From positions 1 through 10,405 of the forward strand of contig JASHTQ010000331.1 of assembly GCA_030040475.1 (NCBI GenBank): a stretch of 10,405 bases of DNA, written 5' to 3'. A program made the translations under genes and the position numbers. Numbering within the stretch: the first letter of the stretch is position 1; every line of letters begins with the position of its first letter. The notes below the pieces were generated by a model. It saw only the letters and a list, made by a program, of their open reading frames with translations. It had not been told where the DNA came from and ran no database searches. The DNA comes from Streptosporangiaceae bacterium (GTDB taxonomy: Bacteria; Actinomycetota; Actinomycetes; Streptosporangiales; Streptosporangiaceae). Positions 1 to 6,744 of this stretch are shown here, one piece after another.

Positions 1-3000
1 CCGTCGTCGAGCGGGCAGAACGTCGCCGCGAAGCGCCGGTAGGCCTCGCCGTAGCGGGCCGCGACCGAGTCGACGTCCCCGATCGCCTCGATCACCTCGG
101 CCGAGGTGGCCAGCAGCGGGCCGGGCGCCTCCGCCTCGAAGTCGAAGTAGAAGCCGCGCAGGTTGTCACGGTACTCGGCCAGGTCATAGGTGTAGAACAG
201 CATCGGCCTGCCGGTGACCGCGTAGTCGAACATGGCCGAGGAGTAGTCCGTGACCAGGATGTCGGCCACCAGGTAGAGCTCGGTGATGTCGGGATACGCG
301 GTCACGTTGAGCGCGAACCCCGGCCGCATCCCGGCGGGCACGTCGTCGGCCATCTGGTGGTGACCGCGGATCAGGAACACGTGGTCCGCGCCGAGCGCCT
401 GCCACGCGCGCTCCAGGTCCAGCCGCATGTCGAAGCGGTACCTGCGGCCGTTGGCGTAGACCTGGTTGTCGCGCCAGGTCGGCGCGTAAAGGACGACCCG
501 CTTGGCCGGGTCGATGCCCAGCCGCGAACGCACCCGAGCCGCGAGTTCCGGCGTGTCGGGACGGCACATCAGGTCGTTGCGCGGGTACCCGTACTCGCAG
601 ATCTCGCCCTCGTAGCGGAAGGCACGGCGCATTATCGGCGTGCTGAACGGGTTGGGCGACAGCAGCAGGTCCCACTGCGCGACGTCCCTCGCCAGGTGGT
701 CGAAGTAGGCCGTGCCGCTGATGAACTGCGGGTTGGCGATGTCGAAACCGATCCGCTTGAGCATCGTGCCGTGCCAGGTCTGCAGGTAGACCTGGCCGTC
801 TCGCTTACGGAACGGCAGCTGCATGTCGTCGTTGGCGATCAGGTACGCCGACCGGGCCAGCGCCTCGTAGTACTCCTGCGTGCCGCGCAGCACGCCGGTG
901 CCGCCCTCGGGCACCGGGACCGACCAGTCGGTGACCGCCCACAGCTGCTCGCGGTCATCGCCCCTGCGGCGCAGCTCCTCGGCGATCCCGAGCGGGTTGT
1001 CGCCGCACTGCTTGCCCTTCCAGCTGACGAACATGATCTGGTCGCGGGCCGGGGTCCGCCGCATCGCCGGGTAGAAGCCGCGGCGCAGCGCCCGCTGGCT
1101 GAAGTTGCCCTGCTCGGTGCGGCGCAGCCGCGGCTCGGCGGTGATCAGCGGGTCGTCGTGGCCGGTGACGATCAGCCGGTACCACTTGCGCCCGGCGGCC
1201 ACCCGGTCGCCGGCCACGTCGGCGAGCCGGTCGTGGTCGTACGTGAGCTCCGCCAGCCCCGAGCCGTCACCGTCCGCCGGGCGTACGTAGAGGTTCCACT
1301 CGCCGTCGCGCAGCGGGACGGCCGAGCCGAAGAACGGCATCCGGTCCACGTCGAGCTCGACGCTGAACCGCTCGCCCCGCACCGGGAACGGGACGACGTG
1401 GGAATCGCCCGACCCGATCCGGCGCAGCACCATCTCGTAGCGCTCGCCGCCGAGCAGGCCGCCGAGGAAGCCGCCGTCCAGCACCAGGCGGCCGTCGGGA
1501 CGCCAGGCGTACGAGTCGATCACCGGACGCGGGGTGCGTTCTGCCATCACAAGGTCACCGTAGCGGCTCCGGCCGACCACGGCCTCCCGGCCGCCGAACA
1601 GGTGCCTGCCCTCCGGCATGCCGTCCGGCCACGCCACCCGGATCCTCGGCCCGCCCGGCGCCGTGACGTAGACGTCCCAGGCCATGCCGTCGTCGCCGAC
1701 CCTCCCGGCCTGGCCGACCCGGTCCGCCACGTCGCCCGCCCCGGCCAGGTCGGCCAGCGAGACGCGCGCGCGCCAGAGGCGCCCAGCAGAACCCGAAGAA
1801 CCAGCGGGACCCGAGGAACCAGGGGAACCAGGGGAACCAGCGGGGCTGGACGGGCTGGACGGGCGGGTCATGGGGAACGACCGACTCGCCGCACCGCGGT
1901 TGCGGACGAGCACAAGCTCGGGCTGGCCGGCCGAGGCCGCCGCGGCGGCAAGCTCCACGTCGATCTCGACGGCGGGGCCACCGAGGGCTGCCGGGTCATC
2001 GAACCCGTCCTGCCAGGCGTGCCCGGCCAGGAACGCGCCGACCCGCCAGGTGGCCAGGTTGAGGCCGAGCCCTGCCCACCTGGCACCGAACCGCAGACCC
2101 GGCCCGGCCTGGCGCGGCTGGGGCCGTTCGGCCGGACCCGGCACCGGGGTGTGCACCCGGGCCGGCCGCCACACGCCGTGGCCGCGGACGAGCATGTAGC
2201 ACTGCCACTCCCCGACGCCCCGCAGCCGCCCCGGCCGGATCGAGAACCGGAAACCCGACCAGTCGTAGTTGTAGTGTTCCTGCTCCGACAGGGCGGTCGC
2301 GTCCGGGTTGAGGAAGGACCGGACGGGCAGCACGCGAGGCAGCCGCCGGCCCGGCGGGCGCAGCACGAGCAGCTTCGAGGTGTTCCGCCGCCTGGCGACG
2401 TCGACCGAGGGGACGTTGGCCCGGCCGGTGACGACCAGCCGGCCAGCGTCCCAGCCGATGTCGTCCACCTGCATGTACGGGTCGAGGTCGCGCCAGTGCG
2501 GCCGGAAGACGCGGGCGGGCACCGGCACCGGGGAGCCGACCCGGAACGGCAGGTCGGCCAGCAGCCGGCCATGCCGGCGGACCATCGGTACCTGGCGCAC
2601 CGGCTGTTCCATCATCCACGCGGCGAACTCGGCCAGTTGCGCGGTCGCCCCGATCCGCACCAGGTAATAGGCCAGCTTGTGGGTGGCGGGCAGGCTGCGC
2701 ATCACCCGCCGGCCGACGCCCGACAGGTAGCCGTCCACCAGGTCGGCGAACTCGGCCCGGTACTCCTCGGTGACCTTGTGCAGGTCCTGGACGTAGAGCC
2801 ACAGGTCGTTCTTGAGCGCCTTGCGCTGGTGCGCGCGCAGCAGGGCGGACGTCGAGTGCGCGGCGATGAACGCGTCGATGTCGTCGAGCGCCGTCATCCG
2901 GTCGCGCAGGTTGCCGATATCTCCCCGGCTCTGCGTGATCGACAGCCTGCCCTGCGCGCGCTCGCGCCAGTAGTAGACGATGTCGGGTATCACGTCCACG

Positions 3001-3593
3001 GCCCTGGCCAGCACGTGGGCCTTGGTCATCAGCCTGATGTCTTCCCAGACCACGCCTTCGGGGTAGGCCAGCCGATTGGCGTCCCAGAACGAGCGCCTGA
3101 ACAGCTTGTTCCACACCGACACGTCGTAGAGCAGCCGCGGGGTCTTGGTGATGTGCGTGCCTGTCTGCCTGCCCTTGATCGCCAGCGAGTGCAGCGCCGA
3201 CGGGTTCAGGCCCTTGGGGCCGACCCGCCAGACGGCCCCGCTGACGAAGTCCGACCCGGATCGCTCCAGCGTGTGCAGCAGCAGCTCGTACGCGTTGCTC
3301 GGCAGCATGTCGTCGCCGTCGACGAAGGCCAGGTACTCGCCGCGGGCGCGCTCGACGCCGCGGTTGCGCGCGCCGCCGGGCCCGCCGTGCTCGGCCTGGA
3401 CGAGGATGAACCGGGGGTCGGCGGCCGCCTTCGCCCGCGCGATCTGCGCGCTGTGGTCGGTGGAGGCGTCGTCGACCATGATCACCTCAAGGTCGCCGAA
3501 CGACTGGGCACCGATCGAATCCAGGCAGTCCCCGAGGTCGTCGGAGTTATTGAAGAACGCCACGACGACGCTGATCTTGGGCCTGCTGCTCAC
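1..3593 (-). CDS. Bifunctional GT2 glycosyltransferase / CDP-glycerol glycerophosphotransferase (TagF-like), C-terminus cut by window edge
   Basis: Translating from the GTG at 3593 gives 1197 codons with no stop before the left edge. Residues 1-330 or so are a GT-A family 2 domain: a VVVAFFNN strand near residue 10, VDDAST (D41-D42), GGPGGARNRG (70-79) and the DGDD metal/nucleotide motif (92-95). About 330-820 is a beta-rich region of unknown role split by a Gly-X-Y-like linker (577-601). From about 820 the sequence matches the TagF/TagB glycerophosphotransferase core: SWKGKQ, TWHGT with His941, GYPRND, YAPTWR (1036-1041), RGHHQM (His1078-1079) and VTDYSS (D1116). The family transfers glycerol-phosphate from CDP-glycerol onto a growing wall polymer at the inner membrane face; the GT2 part would add a sugar, so a sugar/glycerol-phosphate wall polymer is inferred. 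Only a short C-terminal tail should be missing. GTG was chosen because it overlaps the stop of the upstream synthase (GTGA, 3593-3590). Substrates are not deducible. Confidence 0.9.
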   Translation of the reverse strand, partial: MSSRPKISVVVAFFNNSDDLGDCLDSIGAQSFGDLEVIMVDDASTDHSAQIARAKAAADPRFILVQAEHGGPGGARNRGVERARGEYLAFVDGDDMLPSNAYELLLHTLERSGSDFVSGAVWRVGPKGLNPSALHSLAIKGRQTGTHITKTPRLLYDVSVWNKLFRRSFWDANRLAYPEGVVWEDIRLMTKAHVLARAVDVIPDIVYYWRERAQGRLSITQSRGDIGNLRDRMTALDDIDAFIAAHSTSALLRAHQRKALKNDLWLYVQDLHKVTEEYRAEFADLVDGYLSGVGRRVMRSLPATHKLAYYLVRIGATAQLAEFAAWMMEQPVRQVPMVRRHGRLLADLPFRVGSPVPVPARVFRPHWRDLDPYMQVDDIGWDAGRLVVTGRANVPSVDVARRRNTSKLLVLRPPGRRLPRVLPVRSFLNPDATALSEQEHYNYDWSGFRFSIRPGRLRGVGEWQCYMLVRGHGVWRPARVHTPVPGPAERPQPRQAGPGLRFGARWAGLGLNLATWRVGAFLAGHAWQDGFDDPAALGGPAVEIDVELAAAAASAGQPELVLVRNRGAASRSFPMTRPSSPSSPAGSPGSPGSSGPAGSSGSAGRLWRARVSLADLAGAGDVADRVGQAGRVGDDGMAWDVYVTAPGGPRIRVAWPDGMPEGRHLFGGREAVVGRSRYGDLVMAERTPRPVIDSYAWRPDGRLVLDGGFLGGLLGGERYEMVLRRIGSGDSHVVPFPVRGERFSVELDVDRMPFFGSAVPLRDGEWNLYVRPADGDGSGLAELTYDHDRLADVAGDRVAAGRKWYRLIVTGHDDPLITAEPRLRRTEQGNFSQRALRRGFYPAMRRTPARDQIMFVSWKGKQCGDNPLGIAEELRRRGDDREQLWAVTDWSVPVPEGGTGVLRGTQEYYEALARSAYLIANDDMQLPFRKRDGQVYLQTWHGTMLKRIGFDIANPQFISGTAYFDHLARDVAQWDLLLSPNPFSTPIMRRAFRYEGEICEYGYPRNDLMCRPDTPELAARVRSRLGIDPAKRVVLYAPTWRDNQVYANGRRYRFDMRLDLERAWQALGADHVFLIRGHHQMADDVPAGMRPGFALNVTAYPDITELYLVADILVTDYSSAMFDYAVTGRPMLFYTYDLAEYRDNLRGFYFDFEAEAPGPLLATSAEVIEAIGDVDSVAARYGEAYRRFAATFCPLDD
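1792..1866 (-). repeat. Imperfect 9-nt tandem repeat encoding a Gly-X-Y-like linker
   Basis: On the plus strand, units such as CCAGGGGAA, CCAGCGGGA and CTGGACGGG follow one another in 9-nt register. In the minus-strand gene they encode a Pro/Ser/Gly/Ala stretch (about residues 577-601) whose second half reads GSP GSP GSS GPA GSS GSA, i.e. six consecutive Gly-X-Y triplets. Many of these codons end in T (GGT, GCT, CCT, TCT), unlike the G/C-ending codons around them, which fits recent repeat expansion. It probably forms a flexible spacer between two beta-rich modules. Confidence 0.75.
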
Positions 3594-5518
3594 TGACCTT
3601 GTCCTCCGACACCGGGCGATTCCCACCCAAGGGCCACCGGGTCGTACACGCGTTCCACGTAGATCTGGTGCCACAGCGAGAATACGACCAGCAGCCACAC
3701 GTGCCGCCAGGTAACCGCGGGATCGCCGGCCCGGAAACGCTGCAGGATGTCGAGCGCGGCGGGCTTGTTCAGCCACCGGCCGGTCTGCGCCGCGCGGATG
3801 ATCCCCTCGGCGTAGCCGTACATGCCGCCGCCGAGCCAGTAGCCGATCGGGACAGGGAAGCCAAGCTTGGCCCGCTCCGCGGTGGCCTGGGGCAGCAGCG
3901 CGCCCACGGCCTCGCGCAGCGCGAACTTCGTCGTACCGGCGGCGGTCTTCTCCACCCGGGCCAGCCGCGCGGCGACCGCGAGCACCTCCCGGTCGAGGAA
4001 CGGGGAGCGCAGCTCCAGGCCGTGGGCCATCGCCATCCGGTCCGCCTTGACCAGGATGTCGCCGGGCAGCCAGGTATTGATGTCCACAAGCTGCATGGTG
4101 GCGACGTCGTCGAGCCCGGCCTCGGCCGCCTGCCGGTAGACCGGGTCGGTCACGTCGAACTCGCTGCCGTTGCCGTACCTGACCAGCGCCTGCGCCTGCT
4201 CGCCCCGGTACACGTAGGCGTTGCCTATGTACCGCCGCGGCAGCGGCGTCGAGGTCCGGTTGAGCAAGCCCTTGCCCTTGGCCCCGGCCGGCAGCTCGGC
4301 GGCCACCCGGCTGATCGTCGCGCGCCCCCACGAGGGCAGCGCCTTTCCCGCGCGCACCACGCCGGGCTGGTAGTAGACGCCGTAGCCGCCGAATAGCTCG
4401 TCGGCCCCCTCGCCGGACAGCACCACCTTGACGTGCTTGCGCGCCTCCCGGGCGGCGAACCACAGCGGGACCGCGGCCGCGTCGGCCATCGGGTCGTCCA
4501 GGTGCCAGACGATCCTGGGCAGGCAGGCCGCGAACTCCTCCGCGGTGATCACGTACGGAACCGACTTCACGCCGAGCGCCGTCGCGGTCTCCAGCGCCTG
4601 GTCGATCTCGCTGTAGCCCTCGCGCTCGAACCCGACGGTGAAGGTGATCAGCCCGGGATGCAGCTCCGCGGCGAGCGCGCACAGCGTGGCCGAGTCGATC
4701 CCGCCGGACAGGAACGCGCCGACGGGGACGTCGCTGCGCATGTGCACGGCGACCGAGTCGCGCAGCGCGGTCAAGATCCGCTCCGGCGAGCTGGACGAGG
4801 GCGACCTGGCGGGCCGCAGCTCGGGGCGCCAGTACCTGAACACGTCGACCCGGCCGCCGGGCCTGGCGATCAGCACGTGCCCGGGCGGCAGCGACCGGAC
4901 GGGCGGCGTCAGCGTGGCGGGCGCGGGCACGTACTGGAACGACAGGTACCTGCGCAGCGCGTCCGGGTCGAGCGGGCCCACCTCGCCGGCGTCGGCAAGC
5001 GCCTTGCGCTCGGATGCGAACCTGAGCTGGGGCCCGAACCTGGGGCGGCCCTCGGCCGCGGTCAGCGCGTAGTAGAACGGCTTGATGCCGAACGGGTCGC
5101 GGGCGCAGAACAGCTCGCGCGTCCGCCGGTCCCAGATCGCGAACGCGTACATCCCCCGCAGCTGGCGGACGACGTCCTTGCCGACCCATGCGTACGTCTC
5201 GAGCAGGACCTCGGCGCCTGACCTGCTGCGCAGCTGGGCACCGCGGGCCAGCAGCCGCTGGGCAAGCTCGACGTAGTTGTAGATCTCACCGTCGAAGACC
5301 ATCACGAAGCGGCCGTCCGCGGACTGCATCGGCTGGCGCCCGCCGGGCGAGGGGTCGATGACCGCGAGCCGCCTGAAGGCCAGCGCCAGGTCGGCATCGG
5401 CGAAGTAGCCGTCGTCGTCTGGCCCGCGGTGGACCAGGCGCGTGGCGGCGTGGCCCGCCCATTCTGGGTCGGGCCCCGCCCCGTCTGCCAGCGCCAGGCA
5501 GCCGGTTATACCGCCCAT
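3590..5518 (-). CDS. asnB: Asparagine synthase (glutamine-hydrolysing) family protein with degenerate glutaminase site
   Basis: The family converts Asp (or another carboxylate) to an amide via an acyl-adenylate, using ammonia released from Gln by an N-terminal Ntn glutaminase. Numbering below is from a GTG 9 nt upstream (5527). The N-terminal domain is recognisable: HRGPDDDGY (33-41), FRRLAVID, GEIYN (80-84), MYAFAIWD, ARDPFGIKPFYY. The synthetase domain is intact: PPi-loop SGGIDS (274-279), GEGADELFGGY (372-382) and DRMAMAHGLELRSPFLD (496-512). I chose ATG 5518 because it yields MGGITG, aligning with the universal MCGI start; neither start has a clear Shine-Dalgarno. The oddity is that the nucleophile Cys is Gly, the oxyanion-hole Asn is Asp79 (FDGEIYN instead of NGEIYN) and the Gln-binding Asp is Gly104 (SGAE instead of SDTE). 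Glutaminase activity is therefore probably lost, leaving an ammonia-dependent enzyme or another adenylate-forming reaction. The length, about 642 aa, is normal. The stop overlaps the start of the wall-polymer transferase, so the product may act on the same glycan. Confidence 0.92.
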   Translation of the reverse strand: MGGITGCLALADGAGPDPEWAGHAATRLVHRGPDDDGYFADADLALAFRRLAVIDPSPGGRQPMQSADGRFVMVFDGEIYNYVELAQRLLARGAQLRSRSGAEVLLETYAWVGKDVVRQLRGMYAFAIWDRRTRELFCARDPFGIKPFYYALTAAEGRPRFGPQLRFASERKALADAGEVGPLDPDALRRYLSFQYVPAPATLTPPVRSLPPGHVLIARPGGRVDVFRYWRPELRPARSPSSSSPERILTALRDSVAVHMRSDVPVGAFLSGGIDSATLCALAAELHPGLITFTVGFEREGYSEIDQALETATALGVKSVPYVITAEEFAACLPRIVWHLDDPMADAAAVPLWFAAREARKHVKVVLSGEGADELFGGYGVYYQPGVVRAGKALPSWGRATISRVAAELPAGAKGKGLLNRTSTPLPRRYIGNAYVYRGEQAQALVRYGNGSEFDVTDPVYRQAAEAGLDDVATMQLVDINTWLPGDILVKADRMAMAHGLELRSPFLDREVLAVAARLARVEKTAAGTTKFALREAVGALLPQATAERAKLGFPVPIGYWLGGGMYGYAEGIIRAAQTGRWLNKPAALDILQRFRAGDPAVTWRHVWLLVVFSLWHQIYVERVYDPVALGWESPGVGGQGQ

Positions 5519-5572
5519 GCGTGCCACCAGACGTTCGCGATAACGGATCCGTGCTCAGCCGACCCGACCAGC

Positions 5573-6346
5573 CTACTTGGGCTGGAACCTGATCCCGCCG
5601 TCGAAGCGGACCACCTCGGCGTTCAGGTAGTCGTTTTCGATCAGCGCCAGGACCAGCTGGCCGAACTCGGCGGGCCGCCCCATCCGCTTGGGGAACACGA
5701 CCGGCGCGACCAGCCTGGCCTTGAACTCCTCGGCATTGGAGTTGAACCCGTAGATCGGGGTGTCGATGATGCCGGGGCAGATGGTGTTCACCCGGACCCC
5801 GATCACGCCCAGGTCCCGCGCGGCCGGCACGGTCATGCCGATGATTCCGCCCTTGGACGAGGAGTACGCGATCTGGCCGGTCTGGCCCTCGATGCCCGCC
5901 ACCGAGGACGTGTTGATGATCACGCCGCGCTGGCCGTCGGCATCGGCGGGCGCGGTCCTGGCCATCGCGGCGGCGGCGATGCGCATGACGTTGAACGTCC
6001 CGATCAGGTTGATCGTGATGACCCTGGTGTAGCTCGCCAGGTCGTGCGGGGTGCCGTCGCGGCCGACCGTCCGCTCGGCCCAGCCGATGCCCGCGCAGCT
6101 GACGGCGGCCCGCAGCGGCGCCCCGGTGGCCGCCGCGGCGTCCACGGCCGCCTGCACCGACGCCTCGTCCGCCACGTCGGTCCGCGCGAACAGCCCGTTG
6201 ATCTCGGCCGCGATCGGCTTGCCGGCCGCCTCGTTCAGGTCGGCGATCACGACGGTGGCGCCCGCCGCCGCGAGCGCCCGCGCGGTCGCCTCGCCGAGCC
6301 CGCTCGCGCCGCCGGAGACGATCGCCGAGGTCCCGTTCAGGTTCAT
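5573..6346 (-). CDS. Short-chain dehydrogenase, type 2 3-hydroxyacyl-CoA dehydrogenase (HSD17B10)-like
   Basis: A 257-aa classical SDR. Visible are the dinucleotide loop SGGASGLG (11-18), Asp36 at the end of beta-2 (favours NAD over NADP), CAGI (84-87), Asn113, Ser147/148, Tyr161-x3-Lys165, and the PGIIDTP segment. The C-terminus, ENDYLNAEVVRFDGGIRFQP, closely resembles the human HSD10/bacterial FadB2-like end, as does RGVIINTSSVA. The family oxidises the 3-hydroxy group of acyl-CoAs or hydroxysteroids with NAD+ in the cytosol; which substrate is used here cannot be read from sequence. The ATG is the natural family start; upstream there is no Shine-Dalgarno (the bases read CCTCCC) but a TATCCT box lies at -12 to -7, so leaderless translation is likely. 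It precedes the asparagine synthase by 54 nt on the same strand and could be co-transcribed, though its chemistry does not obviously fit wall-polymer synthesis. Confidence 0.92.
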   Translation of the reverse strand: MNLNGTSAIVSGGASGLGEATARALAAAGATVVIADLNEAAGKPIAAEINGLFARTDVADEASVQAAVDAAAATGAPLRAAVSCAGIGWAERTVGRDGTPHDLASYTRVITINLIGTFNVMRIAAAAMARTAPADADGQRGVIINTSSVAGIEGQTGQIAYSSSKGGIIGMTVPAARDLGVIGVRVNTICPGIIDTPIYGFNSNAEEFKARLVAPVVFPKRMGRPAEFGQLVLALIENDYLNAEVVRFDGGIRFQPK

Positions 6347-6352
6347 GCCGGG

Positions 6353-6358
6353 AGGATA
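6353..6358 (-). promoter_or_regulatory. Candidate -10 box for a leaderless transcript of the SDR gene
   Basis: On the minus strand the hexamer reads TATCCT, matching actinobacterial TANNNT. It occupies -12 to -7 relative to the A of the SDR ATG (6346), so transcription would begin at or next to the start codon. No good -35 hexamer is seen, which is common for such promoters. The absence of a Shine-Dalgarno upstream of this ATG supports the reading. Prediction only. Confidence 0.45.
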
Positions 6359-6494
6359 CCCGTCCCGCTACACCATCTCTGCGTAACGAAAGTCACATGA
6401 GGTGCGAAGGCGGCCGGAAGTCACACCGACCACAGGCGCCGGCCGCCCGCTTGCCACGCCGACCCGCCGCCCCCGGCACAGGTCCTTATTTTTA
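6359..6494. other. Upstream part of the divergent intergenic region
   Basis: No convincing gene. It contains two copies of AAGTCACA, both in plus orientation, at 6390-6397 and 6418-6425, 28 nt apart, upstream of the SDR promoter; these could bind a regulator of the SDR gene, but the match is short. A run of T residues lies at 6489-6493, right before the repeat cluster. Confidence 0.3.
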
Positions 6495-6566
6495 GCCGAA
6501 CGGGCGGTGGTATCACGCCCGGGCCGGTTCCTCGGGCCGGGCAGGTACCACGACGGCCCGTTCGGC
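6495..6566. repeat. Long nested inverted repeat (potential hairpin/cruciform)
   Basis: GCCGAACGGGC (6495-6505) is the exact reverse complement of GCCCGTTCGGC (6556-6566). Inside it GTGGTA (6507-6512) pairs with TACCAC (6546-6551), and inside that GCCCGG (6517-6522) pairs with CCGGGC (6537-6542), leaving a loop of 14 nt. The total is 23 pairs with small asymmetric bulges. It is not followed by a U-run on either strand, and both flanking genes point away from it, so it is not an ordinary terminator. It could be a cruciform, a structured leader RNA or a remnant of a small repeat element. Confidence 0.7.
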
Positions 6567-6653
6567 GGCCCCACGCCGAACCGGCACGGGAACCGGAGGG
6601 TGGGGCCGGTTCGTCGGTCCCTGGCGGGTACCACGACGGCCCGTTCGGCGGCC
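6521..6653. repeat. Direct repeat pair of about 50 nt (6521-6570 and 6603-6653)
   Basis: Both units begin GGGCCGGTTC and end with an identical 27-nt block (6544-6570 and 6627-6653: GGTACCACGACG followed by GCCCGTTCGGCGGCC). The segment between these ends differs and carries a 1-nt length difference. A partial inverted relative, GCCGAACCGG, lies between the units at 6575-6584, and GAACCGG (6590-6596) can pair with CCGGTTC (6606-6612). Together with the inverted copy at 6495-6512 the cluster has alternating orientations. Confidence 0.8.
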
Positions 6654-6706
6654 ACCCGGACCAAGCGGCGGGAAGCCGGGCCGTGCCACAACCTCCCGTT
6701 CTGATT

Positions 6707-6718
6707 AAGATATATCTT
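6707..6718. promoter_or_regulatory. AT-rich perfect palindrome, candidate operator of the MFS gene
   Basis: AAGATATATCTT is a perfect 12-bp palindrome 34 nt upstream of the exporter ATG, within an A/T-rich patch (6701-6728) that stands out from the GC-rich surroundings. It overlaps possible TANNNT -10 hexamers (TAAGAT at 6706-6711, TATCTT at 6713-6718). A dimeric repressor of the TetR, MarR or PadR type bound here would block the promoter; such control is usual for DHA2 drug exporters, but no regulator gene is adjacent. The operator role is inferred. Confidence 0.45.
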
Positions 6719-6740
6719 TTTCTTTCTCAGCCGGTGAGCT

Positions 6741-6744
6741 AAGG
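6741..6744 (+). promoter_or_regulatory. Shine-Dalgarno of the MFS exporter
   Basis: AAGG with 8 nt to the ATG at 6753. It is modest but correctly placed, and supports that ATG as the start. Confidence 0.5.

Noticed and set aside
357..3596. 1079-codon open frame on the plus strand
   Set aside because: It lies antisense to the bifunctional transferase, whose translation shows clear GT2 and TagF motifs. The plus-strand product is Arg/Val/Pro/His-rich with no motif, typical of a shadow frame in high-GC DNA.
5519..5527. GTG at 5527 as start of the asparagine synthase
   Set aside because: It adds MAR before the MGGI that aligns with the family's MCGI start, and has no ribosome site; the ATG at 5518 is preferred, though not proven.
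6495..6566. Reading the hairpin as an intrinsic terminator
   Set aside because: Both neighbouring genes are transcribed away from it, and no U-run follows either arm.
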